Shown here: piece by piece, positions 11,199 to 20,407 of the stretch
How positions within the stretch are numbered: position 1 is the stretch's first letter
Layout: each line of letters starts with the position of its first letter
Source of the DNA: UBA12170 sp964293475
GTDB lineage: Bacteria > Bacteroidota > Bacteroidia > Bacteroidales > UBA12170
Assembly (NCBI GenBank): GCA_964293475.1
Contig: CAXYYJ010000009.1
Coordinates: forward strand, 1-64,000
DNA length: 64,000 nt
Reading direction: 5' to 3'
Made by a program: the position numbers and the translations under genes
Notes under the pieces: generated by a model
Seen by the model: only the letters and a program-made list of their open reading frames with translations
Told to the model about the DNA's origin: nothing
Database searches by the model: none

Positions 11199-14100
11199 TC
11201 ACTCCCCAACCACAATAACCCATTTGCCACCGGCGCGGGCGTTCACTTCGTTGTTGTACATGGCTTCGCAATAAACGGTGGGTAGATAAAACTCGCCGGC
11301 ATAGGAAGCATTGAGCAACACTACAAATGTTTTCGATTGACCTACAGGCAGATCGAAATAGGTGAGAACACGGTCGTCGCGGATATCTTGCCAGGTGAAT
11401 TTCGATTTGTTGGGATCGTCAAAGCCTTCGTCCATGCGCATGTTTCTGATTTCCCAACCCGATGGGAATATCTGTGTGAGGGCAAGGTCGTGATAATCTA
11501 ATCCAATACCTTGATTTTGCAAGGTAACAACGGCCATAAAGTCGCTGCCCTGTTTTATTTTGGCGGGGTCGATTTCCATTCCGCTCAGGTTCTCGTACTT
11601 CACCTTCATTCCCAGCTTGTTTTGTGCGCTGGAAGCATCGCCGGTGGCGGGAATTCCCGAAAGCTGAACCCTTACGAACAAGGTCTTTCCCCCGTTGTTT
11701 TTTATTTCAAGGGTTTGGGCTTTGTTTGAACTCAAATCCACAGGAATTTGATGGATGGCGGATTCTGATTGTATAGATTTTAACGGGTTTTGCCCATATC
11801 TGTAATCAAAGGCTGTTTTCTGACTGGCATCTCCCGAATTTCCCACGAATTCCGCTATGGCCATCAGGGCAAAGGATGTAGTCTGGGTGCTAAGCCATTG
11901 TTCAGATGCCAGCGTTTTGCCCAGCTCCTGCATCAAAGCTCTGGCTTCGGTCTTTTTATCGAGCTGAACGAGAATCTGCAGTGTTATGGCTTGATTTCTT
12001 TCCTTACTTCCGTAAGTTATATATTGCCAGCTATTGTCAGCGGAATGATTTCCAACGGTTTCGGCGAGCTTTTGTGCTATTTGGTTTTTGCCGGCTTTTA
12101 AATAGGCCCATGCCAGCATCCACTGAGCATCTGTTCCGAGGGGCAACTCCGATTTGAGTCGGTTCATGGCTCCCAAATCGGGATCGCCTGCCAGAGCCAG
12201 AGTGAAAAGTCTGTAGGCTTGCAAAAGCTGATTGGCATCTCTGCTGTAGCCTTCTCTATCGCTGGTGTAATCGTTGGCCCGCTGTTTCTGAAACTTGAGC
12301 CAGTTGGGTAATAAGCCTGGTTTCAATTCATAGCCTTTGGCTTTAGCCATGAGCATAAAATGACCTGCATAACTGGTTCCCCAATCGCTGGCAATATCTT
12401 TTTCACCCGGCCAGTAACTAAATCCGCCCGAGTAAATCTGGAAGGAACGCAGTCTGTCCAAAACCGATTTCACATTGTTTTCGGCTTTCTTTTTTTCTTC
12501 GCCAGAGAGTTCCATAAGGTTATCTAAAAACAACTGCGGAAAAGCTCCCGAAACAGTTTGTTCTATGCACCCGTGTGGATAGTTGAGCAGATAATTCAGA
12601 CGGCTTTCCAGATTCAATGGAGGAAGGGAGGATACGTCGGCAACAGCCTGATTTGTTCCGGCCATTCCCACTGGGTTCACCAAACTGCTCCAGGACTGTC
12701 CGGGCTCAATGGTGGCTTCAATTACCTGATTGACACGGGGATTGGATGGTCTGATTTCGATATCGATGGCATTGCTGGCGCTTTCGTTGCCTGCTTTGGC
12801 ATTCACTTTCACCTGGGCTTGTCCCACTTCTTCGGCCACCACACAATCGAAATACACCACTTGTTCTCCAGCTCTCGAAAATTGAACGGTTTGAGAGGAT
12901 GAACCAATGATTTTTAATAGTTTGGTGGTTTCAAGAGCAATATTCACCGATTTGATTTTATCGTCCATGGCAAACACAGTAACCGGCAATTTTACCTTTT
13001 CACCGGGGCCCAGAACCCTGGGAAGGGTAGCCAAAACCATAAGTGGTTTTTTAACAGGAGTGGTTGTTGCAGCAAATCCATAAGCCGATTCATTTTTGGC
13101 CACAATCATGGTTCTCACCGATCCCACATAGTTGGGCATGGCAATTTTATGCTCGTTGGTTCCATTGGCTTTGAGCTCGAAGGGTCCCAGAAATTTCACC
13201 ACAGGTTTAAAGCGGTTGGCTTTGGCTCCACCGTCAACTATCTGATTTTCATCACCACCAAGTGCCAGCAATCCGGCCATTTTTCCTGTAAATGCTCCCA
13301 TCACATATTGATACATGTCCCAGGTTCTCACACTCAGCGCTTCTTTGGCGTTGAAATGCGTCCATGGATCGGGGGTTTTAAATCGTGTTAAATCCAATAA
13401 GCCATCGTCGACAACTGCCAAGGTATAGAACATGGGCTGCCCGTTTTCTTCCTTCACCTTTACCGTAAAATTGGTTTCGGGCTGTAGGGTTTGTGGCATG
13501 GAAATCAGTGGTTTGAGCTCCGATTTCGGGTTGCTGACAAATATGGGTTGAACCCCAAAAAGCCTGATGGGCAAATCGTTTTTCATTTGATTGTGTGCCT
13601 GAATCAATGTCAGATTCACAAAAGCGTTGGGGGCCATTTGTTCGGTGGCGGTAATTTCTATTTTTTGGTCGTTTCCGTCTAAAGGAACCCAAAAACTTTG
13701 AATGATTCGGTTGCCCGATTCTACACTCACCAGAACGCGTCCGGCTTTGGCTTCTGGAATATTGACCTTGATTTTTTCGCCAATGATGTATTCTTTCTTA
13801 TCGGTCGAAAAGCTTAGCATTTCGGCTCCGCCTGGCTTGTCGGCCGATTCGTTCCAGTTTCCATAGGTCATGTAGAAATCTTTTCCGCAGCTGTGACCTG
13901 ATACCGGATCGATAATTCGGATGTATTTCCTGCCCCATTGCTCCTGGCCTAAATTAAGGTCGAAGAGGGCCTTGCCGTTTTTGGTATTCACGGTGGAAGT
14001 GTAGATAAGATTTTCGTTACGATTGGTTATATATTGAGCCAAATCGTCGGAGTTATTATGCTCCCACCACCAGCGCCATTGAATATTGTAAATCTCAACC

Positions 14101-16772
14101 ACGAGTCCGCGGCGATCCACTGGATTTCCCAGCTCGTCAACGGTTACAATGGGAATCATCTGGCTTTGGTCGGAGAGGAGGGCACCATTCCAGCCTTCGC
14201 CTGTGGGAATTTTCACCCCCACATAGGAGGTGTAGGGGCTAAATGGAAAGCTTGCCCGATCCACCGAAAAGTCTCCCCCTTTTTCAAAAGCCCTGATTTT
14301 AAACTGTGCGTTGAGCATTCCGGGGGCATTTTCCACAGCGGTCATGGTTGGCACAAAAGTGGCTTTGCCGTCGACATCGGTTTTCCCTTCGAAAACCATC
14401 TTTTCCTCAGCGGTAAAAACCCTGCTTGCATCCTGAAACTCATAATCACTATATGCTGGAAAGGCTTGCGTGGCGGGTGAAAGGCGCATTTCTACATCGG
14501 CTTTTAGTCCGGCAGCCACAGCTCCATGCAACCATTTTACCGATAAGTCTGCTTTAAGCGATTTTTTGGGCGATAAAACTTTCCCCTGAAAATCGAGGGC
14601 AATTTTCAGTCGGTTGGGTTTCACTGTTTCCACTTTGAGCGCTTTGGAGAAATGAGCACCGCCAACTTTTACTTCTGCCTGCCAGATTCCTGTGGGAGCA
14701 TCAGCAGATGTGGAGGTTTTAAAGAGATAAATTCCGCCGGTTGATTGGGTGGAAACGAGCCGCTGATAGAGCTGTTGCTGGGGTGAATAAAGCTCAAAAA
14801 CAACAGGATGATTGGCTGGAAAAAGCTTTTCGCGGTCGTCGAGCATAAACGAAATGAACAAGGAATCGCCCGGACGCCAAACGCCCCTGTCGCCATAGAT
14901 AAATCCTTTGAGCCCTTGCTCGGCTTTTTGTCCGCCAATGTCGAACATGCTCATATTCAAAGCTGAAGCTTCGTCCAATCGCAAATAGCCTCGTTCTTGC
15001 CCTTTTTTGGCAACCAGTAAAAATGGTTTTTTATCGGTGCTAATATGCGCAAAACCGTCGGAATTGGTGGTTGTAGTTCCCAGAAGTTGCTGCTGAAAAT
15101 TATAGATTTCGAGCTCTACAGATTGTAGGGGAAGGGTACTTTTTATATCGGTTACTGCTACCCAGAGATGGTTATCGTGTCCGCCTTTGACTATGATTCC
15201 AAGGTCCGAAGCCAGAATATTGCGGCCCACAGACCTTTGGTTTTCCATGTAATAGGAGGGCTTGCAGGGGTCTTCGCGTTCGTCCCAATTATAGGAATCA
15301 TCGTAAACGGTGTTCCCAAAATCGTAATAATACCAATAGGAGCCGCTGTCGTCCCAAAACTCGTCGTCGTAGCTTTTAGAATTGGTTTGCACGATGTCTG
15401 TTTCGCTGTCGCCGCATGGATAGAGCGACTGGTTTTTCTGGAAGCTCAGTACCACACGGTAAAGGGCTCCGGGGTCGGCTTCGACAAACTTTGCCAGATC
15501 GATGGAGAAATTATTCCAGCGACCGAAATCTATGGGCTCATCCGATTTTAGTGCCAAATCGCCCTTGTAAACCACCCGGCCAACTCTTTTCAGTTCCTCT
15601 TGTCCATCGAGCTGATTGTTCTGAAAGAACTGCAATACATTGTCTTCGAATATTTTAATGATTTTCACATTGACGGCTTTCAGATTCACCGCTTTAAATG
15701 GAAAGATAATTCCTTTTGATGATGGAATAATATTGCCTTTGCCCAATAATTCCACTGCAGGCTTCAGGCTTGAGAATTCAACAGATTCCTGATAGTTTTT
15801 GGCCAGCCGCTTGCCTTTTTGATTTGTTATGGCGCTGGAAATCATTACTTTTACTGAGCCGGTATAAGGTTCGGAAGGGTAAACACTAATATAATTTTTT
15901 TCGACCGAAATGCGAGCATCAATGGCCGGATTTAGCTGCACTAAGCCCTGTATATCTTGCTGATTATCCAGCGGATCGGAAAAAAATATCTGCAACGACG
16001 ACTCGGTTTGTTCAAAGTTTTGAACCAAATCCATCATCACAAAATCATGGAGTGCGGGAATAGAGAATTTAGATTCCCCATCGCGTTTTATCCCCTGTTC
16101 TTCCCCGTCCCAGTTCAAAATTATTTCGGTAGGTTTTTCCTTGCGCTCCACGCTATCGACTAAAAAATAGTGCGATTTTCCATCGGCATCATGGTTCCAT
16201 CGGAGGGAGAGTTTTTGTCCGTTTTGAAATCCTTCCACGGCATTTTCCACCAGTTTGCTATCGGCAAAATCGTAGGTTCTCAGGGTTCCGTTCACGGCAA
16301 CCCACCGCCAATCGTCCTCGTTGATGGTCTCCATATTTCTAAATTTCAAATCCATCGATTGTTGAATCACCTGAAACTGAAAGCGGAAAGTTTCCAGATT
16401 TTCGGCAACGGAAACCAGCTTACCCAGCTTAAAGCTGGCTTCGTAGCTTTCGCCAGATTTCAATGGCGATTCGGGACGAAACTCCACGGTGCGCCCATCA
16501 ATCCAAAAAGCTTGTCCGGCAATTTTAGGACTGAAACTAAAAATTTCCATGTCCAATGCCTTGCCAGCTTCTGCCGAGCTATGGCTTTGGGCCAGCTGAA
16601 CTTTTATGGTGGCTCTATTGCTGACGACATCTCCTGTAAAAGCACTGATATGGTTGATGTAGGCCGGATCGGGCAGGGTTCTTTTGGTTTCGGTTTTGCA
16701 TTGGGTCAACAGAAGTAAAAGGCCGAATATAAAAGCCCATTTAATGGATTGCAAAGCGGGGGAAAATTTCAT
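11199..16772 (-). CDS. alpha-2-macroglobulin family lipoprotein with thioester motif
   Basis: A 1,857-residue protein from the ATG at 16772. The frame opens 18 codons earlier, but this start puts a signal peptide at the N-terminus (FIFGLLLLLTQC), probably lipidated at that Cys although Gln before it is unusual for a lipobox. It has the layout of bacterial alpha-2-macroglobulins: a long series of beta-sandwich MG-like domains, then the thioester motif GCIEQ (Cys about residue 1402) followed by an alpha-helical domain rich in tryptophans, and a C-terminal receptor-like beta domain. Such proteins trap attacking proteases in the periplasm. The family often travels with penicillin-binding protein PbpC; here the upstream neighbour is a patatin-like phospholipase 123 bp away on the same strand. 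No own promoter box was seen. Confidence 0.9.
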   Translation of the reverse strand: MKFSPALQSIKWAFIFGLLLLLTQCKTETKRTLPDPAYINHISAFTGDVVSNRATIKVQLAQSHSSAEAGKALDMEIFSFSPKIAGQAFWIDGRTVEFRPESPLKSGESYEASFKLGKLVSVAENLETFRFQFQVIQQSMDLKFRNMETINEDDWRWVAVNGTLRTYDFADSKLVENAVEGFQNGQKLSLRWNHDADGKSHYFLVDSVERKEKPTEIILNWDGEEQGIKRDGESKFSIPALHDFVMMDLVQNFEQTESSLQIFFSDPLDNQQDIQGLVQLNPAIDARISVEKNYISVYPSEPYTGSVKVMISSAITNQKGKRLAKNYQESVEFSSLKPAVELLGKGNIIPSSKGIIFPFKAVNLKAVNVKIIKIFEDNVLQFFQNNQLDGQEELKRVGRVVYKGDLALKSDEPIDFGRWNNFSIDLAKFVEADPGALYRVVLSFQKNQSLYPCGDSETDIVQTNSKSYDDEFWDDSGSYWYYYDFGNTVYDDSYNWDEREDPCKPSYYMENQRSVGRNILASDLGIIVKGGHDNHLWVAVTDIKSTLPLQSVELEIYNFQQQLLGTTTTNSDGFAHISTDKKPFLLVAKKGQERGYLRLDEASALNMSMFDIGGQKAEQGLKGFIYGDRGVWRPGDSLFISFMLDDREKLFPANHPVVFELYSPQQQLYQRLVSTQSTGGIYLFKTSTSADAPTGIWQAEVKVGGAHFSKALKVETVKPNRLKIALDFQGKVLSPKKSLKADLSVKWLHGAVAAGLKADVEMRLSPATQAFPAYSDYEFQDASRVFTAEEKMVFEGKTDVDGKATFVPTMTAVENAPGMLNAQFKIRAFEKGGDFSVDRASFPFSPYTSYVGVKIPTGEGWNGALLSDQSQMIPIVTVDELGNPVDRRGLVVEIYNIQWRWWWEHNNSDDLAQYITNRNENLIYTSTVNTKNGKALFDLNLGQEQWGRKYIRIIDPVSGHSCGKDFYMTYGNWNESADKPGGAEMLSFSTDKKEYIIGEKIKVNIPEAKAGRVLVSVESGNRIIQSFWVPLDGNDQKIEITATEQMAPNAFVNLTLIQAHNQMKNDLPIRLFGVQPIFVSNPKSELKPLISMPQTLQPETNFTVKVKEENGQPMFYTLAVVDDGLLDLTRFKTPDPWTHFNAKEALSVRTWDMYQYVMGAFTGKMAGLLALGGDENQIVDGGAKANRFKPVVKFLGPFELKANGTNEHKIAMPNYVGSVRTMIVAKNESAYGFAATTTPVKKPLMVLATLPRVLGPGEKVKLPVTVFAMDDKIKSVNIALETTKLLKIIGSSSQTVQFSRAGEQVVYFDCVVAEEVGQAQVKVNAKAGNESASNAIDIEIRPSNPRVNQVIEATIEPGQSWSSLVNPVGMAGTNQAVADVSSLPPLNLESRLNYLLNYPHGCIEQTVSGAFPQLFLDNLMELSGEEKKKAENNVKSVLDRLRSFQIYSGGFSYWPGEKDIASDWGTSYAGHFMLMAKAKGYELKPGLLPNWLKFQKQRANDYTSDREGYSRDANQLLQAYRLFTLALAGDPDLGAMNRLKSELPLGTDAQWMLAWAYLKAGKNQIAQKLAETVGNHSADNSWQYITYGSKERNQAITLQILVQLDKKTEARALMQELGKTLASEQWLSTQTTSFALMAIAEFVGNSGDASQKTAFDYRYGQNPLKSIQSESAIHQIPVDLSSNKAQTLEIKNNGGKTLFVRVQLSGIPATGDASSAQNKLGMKVKYENLSGMEIDPAKIKQGSDFMAVVTLQNQGIGLDYHDLALTQIFPSGWEIRNMRMDEGFDDPNKSKFTWQDIRDDRVLTYFDLPVGQSKTFVVLLNASYAGEFYLPTVYCEAMYNNEVNARAGGKWVIVVGE

Positions 16773-16895
16773 AGGACTGATGATTTTTTTTCGATGGGTA
16801 AATATAGACAAATGCACCCAACCCATGAATTTGGGCTATAAATTTTAGAAAAAAAGTTGGGGGAGTTAAATATTCAGAAGCACGGGACCAAATTG

Positions 16896-17801
16896 TCAAT
16901 CAGATTCGACTGATTTTTTTTGGAAATCGTCGAAGCTTTTAGCGAAAGCGACTTTCCCCGTTTCAATGAGTTCTTCGGCTTTATAAAAGTCATAGGTTCC
17001 GCAGATATCGCGCGATATATTCACCAAAATATCGGGCTGATGCTGCAGCAGATTGAGCCGCGTGATATGGTCGGTCATGAGATTGATGGTTTTGCTCATC
17101 AGGTTGAAATAGCCCAGTTTCTCTTCCTTGGATTCCTCTTTAGTTGATGGCAAAATCCGCGATAACTGCTGATAAAACTCCTTGACTTTCTTTTGATATT
17201 TCGATTCGTTTTCTTTCTCTTGTTTTGTGGAAATTTTGAGTGTTGCCAATGGAATATCGGCATTCACATTCACTGCAATAAGCAAATCATCATCCATTCT
17301 TTTGGCGCGGTTGATGGGCAGATTGTTCATCACTCCTCCATCGACCAAAAGTCCGGTTGAAGTTTTAACGGGTGTAAAAACAGTGGGTATGGCAATGCTG
17401 GCCCGAATGGCTTCGAAAATGCTTCCGCTGACAAAAACCACTTCTTCTTTGGTGAGCAGATTGGCCGAAATGGCGGCATAGTAAATAGGTAGGTCTTCAA
17501 TGTTTTGGTCGGGGATAAATTCCTGCATCTTTTGCAGCACCTTATCGCCTTTTATGAGCCCCTGTGAGCTCCAGGTGAAGTCGACGAGACTAAATACTTT
17601 CCTTTTATCGAGGCCCAGGAGCCAGTTTTTATAGGCATCCATCTTACCAAGAGCGTAAACGCCTCCCACAAGAGCCCCCATAGAAGTACCCACAATGCTG
17701 TGAATTTCATAGCCCTGGCGTTCCAATTCTTCAATCACGCCAATATGAGCGAGACCCCTGGCACCGCCACCCGAAAGTACTAACGACACTTTTTTATTCA
17801 T
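16896..17801 (-). CDS. patatin-like phospholipase
   Basis: A 301-residue protein starting MNKKVSLVLSGGGARGLAHI. The glycine-rich oxyanion loop (SGGGARG), the nucleophile elbow GTSMG (Ser40) and the DGG motif (Asp154) make up the full Ser-Asp dyad of patatin-like lipid acyl hydrolases (bacterial RssA/YlbK-like group). The frame extends back to an ATG at 17897, but a promoter box lies at 17828-17858, downstream of that codon, so the start is placed at 17801; an ATG at 17804 is the only close alternative. No signal peptide is visible with this start, so it is probably cytoplasmic or membrane-peripheral. Its lipid substrate cannot be told. The C-terminal third is lysine-rich and less conserved. 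Confidence 0.88.
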   Translation of the reverse strand: MNKKVSLVLSGGGARGLAHIGVIEELERQGYEIHSIVGTSMGALVGGVYALGKMDAYKNWLLGLDKRKVFSLVDFTWSSQGLIKGDKVLQKMQEFIPDQNIEDLPIYYAAISANLLTKEEVVFVSGSIFEAIRASIAIPTVFTPVKTSTGLLVDGGVMNNLPINRAKRMDDDLLIAVNVNADIPLATLKISTKQEKENESKYQKKVKEFYQQLSRILPSTKEESKEEKLGYFNLMSKTINLMTDHITRLNLLQHQPDILVNISRDICGTYDFYKAEELIETGKVAFAKSFDDFQKKSVESD

Positions 17802-17827
17802 CATTTCTTTTCTAAGAAAATCAGCTG

Positions 17828-17858
17828 CAAAGATATTTAAATTTAATGCTAAAGGAAA
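17828..17858 (-). promoter_or_regulatory. promoter of the patatin gene
   Basis: On the minus strand the -7 box reads TATCTTTG (17835 to 17828), an exact TAnnTTTG. Nineteen bases upstream lies TTTC (17858 to 17855), three of four bases of the -33 box. Transcription would begin near 17821, about 20 bases before the chosen start. Confidence 0.55.
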
Positions 17859-18347
17859 AGGTGGAAATGAGTCAAGTAGAATTTGTATGCCATTCATAAA
17901 ATATGAGTTCTTTCAACTCTCCCCAAAAAAGAAATGATAATTAACTCGACTGGCTGATAAACCATAATAAGCTGATATATATCAAGTTAAATTTTGATTA
18001 ATCTATTAATTTCTAGCTCTATTGTTTAAAATATAAATCAGATATAATACTTAAACAATTAACATAGGAATGGATGAAATATTGAGTTTGGCTTCTCTCT
18101 TTCCTGATGCACTTAGAGCTCATTTTTTATTAAACATCAAATTATCAAAGCTATAATTTAAAATTAATAGCAAATCAGATGAGAAAAACCATAGCCAAAT
18201 GACTTCAATTTTCCACTTCGAATCAATTTAATTATTTCATATATTTGCATCCCTAAAATTAAATGGGATCAACATTTTTAATAAGTTGTTTTTCAACTAC
18301 TGTTTAGATTTTTTTCCCAATATAAATCAATTAAAAAACAATAATTC
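17859..18347. other. intergenic between patatin and tig
   Basis: An AT-rich spacer between divergent genes. Apart from the tig promoter near its right end I see no gene, hairpin or repeat in it. Confidence 0.6.
18217..18247 (+). promoter_or_regulatory. promoter of tig-clpP-clpX
   Basis: A -33-like TTCG (18217-18220), a 19-base spacer and an exact -7 box TATATTTG (18240-18247) match the Bacteroidota primary sigma factor consensus. The leader would be about 95 bases. Confidence 0.6.
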
Positions 18348-19718
18348 ATGAATATCTCAAGAGAAAATACAGGGGATTTAACAGCCATACTTAAAGTAGA
18401 AATTTCAGAAAGCGATTATGCCGAAAAAGTGTCATCATCATTAGCCAACCTTAGAAGAAAAGCCAATGTGCCCGGTTTCAGAGTTGGTAAAGTGCCCGCA
18501 GGCATGCTTAACAAGATGTATGGTAAATCAGTTTTGGCCGAAGAAATAAACAAACTTCTTACCGACTCGCTCCACGGGTATATAGCTGAGAACAATCTCA
18601 ATATCATTGGTCAGCCACTTCCCTGCGATTCGAAGGAAGACGATGTGGATTTTGAAAACAAAAAAGACTTCACCTTCTATTTCGACCTGGGTTTCTTCCC
18701 CGAAATTGGCCTGGAACTCAACAAAGATATTCATGTTCCTTACTATCATATCGAAGTTTCCAACGATCTGATTGACGAGTATGAAACCGATATTCGCGAG
18801 CGTTTTGGCGCCCACAGTCATCCTGAAACCGTTGAAGAAAACAGTATTTTAAAAGCATCGTTCAAACAGCTTGATGCAGCAGGTGCAGTGCTCGAAGGTG
18901 GTATTTCACAGGAAAGCGGAAACTTCAGCATCAGCGATATTCAGTCGGAAGATGTAAAAAATGCCATTATTGGCAAATCGAAAGGTGAAACTGTGGTTTT
19001 TAGCCCCGTTAAATCGTTCAGCAATATCAATAAAGTAGCTGCTATGCTTTCGGTTGCCAAAGTGATGGTTGAAGATTTGGATGCCGACTTCGAAATGACC
19101 ATTAAAGATATTACATCGGTGGTACCAGCAGAAATTAACGAAGACTTATTTAAGAAAGCCTATCCAACTTCTGAGCTCAAATCTCACGAAGACCTCCGCA
19201 ACCGAATTAAACAGGATGCCGCAGTTCAATTCGACGTTGAAAGCGACAAACTTTTCTTGTCGACCGCCATCGACACCCTCATTTCCGATGCCAATATTTC
19301 TTTACCCGACTCTTTCCTAAAGCGCTGGATTGTGGAGAATAGCAAACACGAAATTACAAAAGAGCAAATTGAAGAAGAATACGACCGTTATTCTGAAACC
19401 TTCAAATGGCAGATTTTCCAATCAAAAATCACCAAAGAACACCATCTCGAAGTGACCCAGGATGATGTTAAAAATCAGATAAAATCTATTATTACCGGGC
19501 AGTATTTTGGTGGCATGGAAATGAACGAAGGCCTTGAAAGTACTGTAAATTCTATCATTAGCAACGTAATGAAAAACGAAGAAGAAGTTAACAGAATTTA
19601 TGACCAGCTTTTCGATAATAAAATTTTGCAGTTACTAAAAGAATCCTTATCTTTAGATGTAGAAACATTACCGTTGAACGACTTTGTAGCCAAGGCCAGT
19701 TCATCAAGAGTTAACTAA
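18348..19718 (+). CDS. tig: trigger factor, ribosome-associated chaperone
   Basis: A 456-residue trigger factor. The ribosome-docking signature PGFRVGKVP is at residues 42-50 of the N-terminal domain. The middle segment is the diverged peptidyl-prolyl isomerase region and the C-terminal part is the long helical chaperone domain. It binds nascent chains at the ribosome exit tunnel. First gene of an operon with clpP (15-bp gap) and clpX, the usual tig-clpP-clpX order that links folding of new proteins with their turnover. The isomerase domain looks poorly conserved, as is common in this phylum, so catalytic isomerase activity is uncertain. Confidence 0.95.
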   Translation: MNISRENTGDLTAILKVEISESDYAEKVSSSLANLRRKANVPGFRVGKVPAGMLNKMYGKSVLAEEINKLLTDSLHGYIAENNLNIIGQPLPCDSKEDDVDFENKKDFTFYFDLGFFPEIGLELNKDIHVPYYHIEVSNDLIDEYETDIRERFGAHSHPETVEENSILKASFKQLDAAGAVLEGGISQESGNFSISDIQSEDVKNAIIGKSKGETVVFSPVKSFSNINKVAAMLSVAKVMVEDLDADFEMTIKDITSVVPAEINEDLFKKAYPTSELKSHEDLRNRIKQDAAVQFDVESDKLFLSTAIDTLISDANISLPDSFLKRWIVENSKHEITKEQIEEEYDRYSETFKWQIFQSKITKEHHLEVTQDDVKNQIKSIITGQYFGGMEMNEGLESTVNSIISNVMKNEEEVNRIYDQLFDNKILQLLKESLSLDVETLPLNDFVAKASSSRVN

Positions 19719-19733
19719 CATCAATACAAAACT

Positions 19734-20399
19734 ATGAACCCAAACGAATTTAAAAAATATGCTACCCAGCACATGGGTATCAGCAGTCTGACCATGCATC
19801 GTTACACATCCATGTTTCAGAGTTATATTTCACCAACCATCATCGAAGAACGCCAGCTAAATGTGGCTCAAATGGATGTATTCAGCCGTCTAATGATGGA
19901 CAGAATTATATTTCTGGGCGTTCCAATCGACGATTATGTGTCGAATATCATTCAGGCTCAGCTTCTCTTTTTGGAAAGTGCCGATGCTGAAAAAGATATT
20001 CAAATCTATTTAAATACTCCCGGCGGATCTGTTTATGCAGGTTTGGGAATTTACGATACCATGCAATACATTCAACCCCAGATAGCTACCATTTGTACTG
20101 GAATGGCGGCAAGTATGGGCGCTGTTTTGCTTTGTGCTGGTGAAAAAGGCAAACGAACAGCCTTAAAACATAGCCGCGTACTCATTCATCAACCCATGGG
20201 TGGTGCTCAGGGCCAGGCCAGTGATATTGAAATCACTGCCAAAGAAATCATGAAACTCAAGAAAGAACTCTACCAAATCATCAGTTTACATAGTGGCCAG
20301 GAAATGGAGAAAATAGAAAAAGACGGCGACCGCGATTATTGGATGACCTCCTTTGAAGCCAAAGAATATGGTATGATTGATGAAGTTTTGGTAAAATAA
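19734..20399 (+). CDS. clpP: ATP-dependent Clp protease proteolytic subunit
   Basis: A 221-residue serine peptidase subunit of family S14. The catalytic triad is Ser127 (GMAASMGA), His152 (LIHQP) and Asp201 (DRDYW), with the same Ser-His and His-Asp spacings as E. coli ClpP. It forms the double-ring proteolytic chamber and receives unfolded substrates from ClpX, encoded 8 bp downstream. The N-terminal region before the first conserved strand is somewhat longer than in E. coli and may include a processed propeptide. Confidence 0.97.
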   Translation: MNPNEFKKYATQHMGISSLTMHRYTSMFQSYISPTIIEERQLNVAQMDVFSRLMMDRIIFLGVPIDDYVSNIIQAQLLFLESADAEKDIQIYLNTPGGSVYAGLGIYDTMQYIQPQIATICTGMAASMGAVLLCAGEKGKRTALKHSRVLIHQPMGGAQGQASDIEITAKEIMKLKKELYQIISLHSGQEMEKIEKDGDRDYWMTSFEAKEYGMIDEVLVK

Positions 20400-20407
20400 C
20401 AAAAACC

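Noticed and set aside
16170..16718. 182-codon plus-strand open frame inside the alpha-2-macroglobulin gene
   Set aside because: It lies wholly opposite a long, well-supported coding sequence and shows no domain. The same holds for 14034-14480 and 15168-15551.
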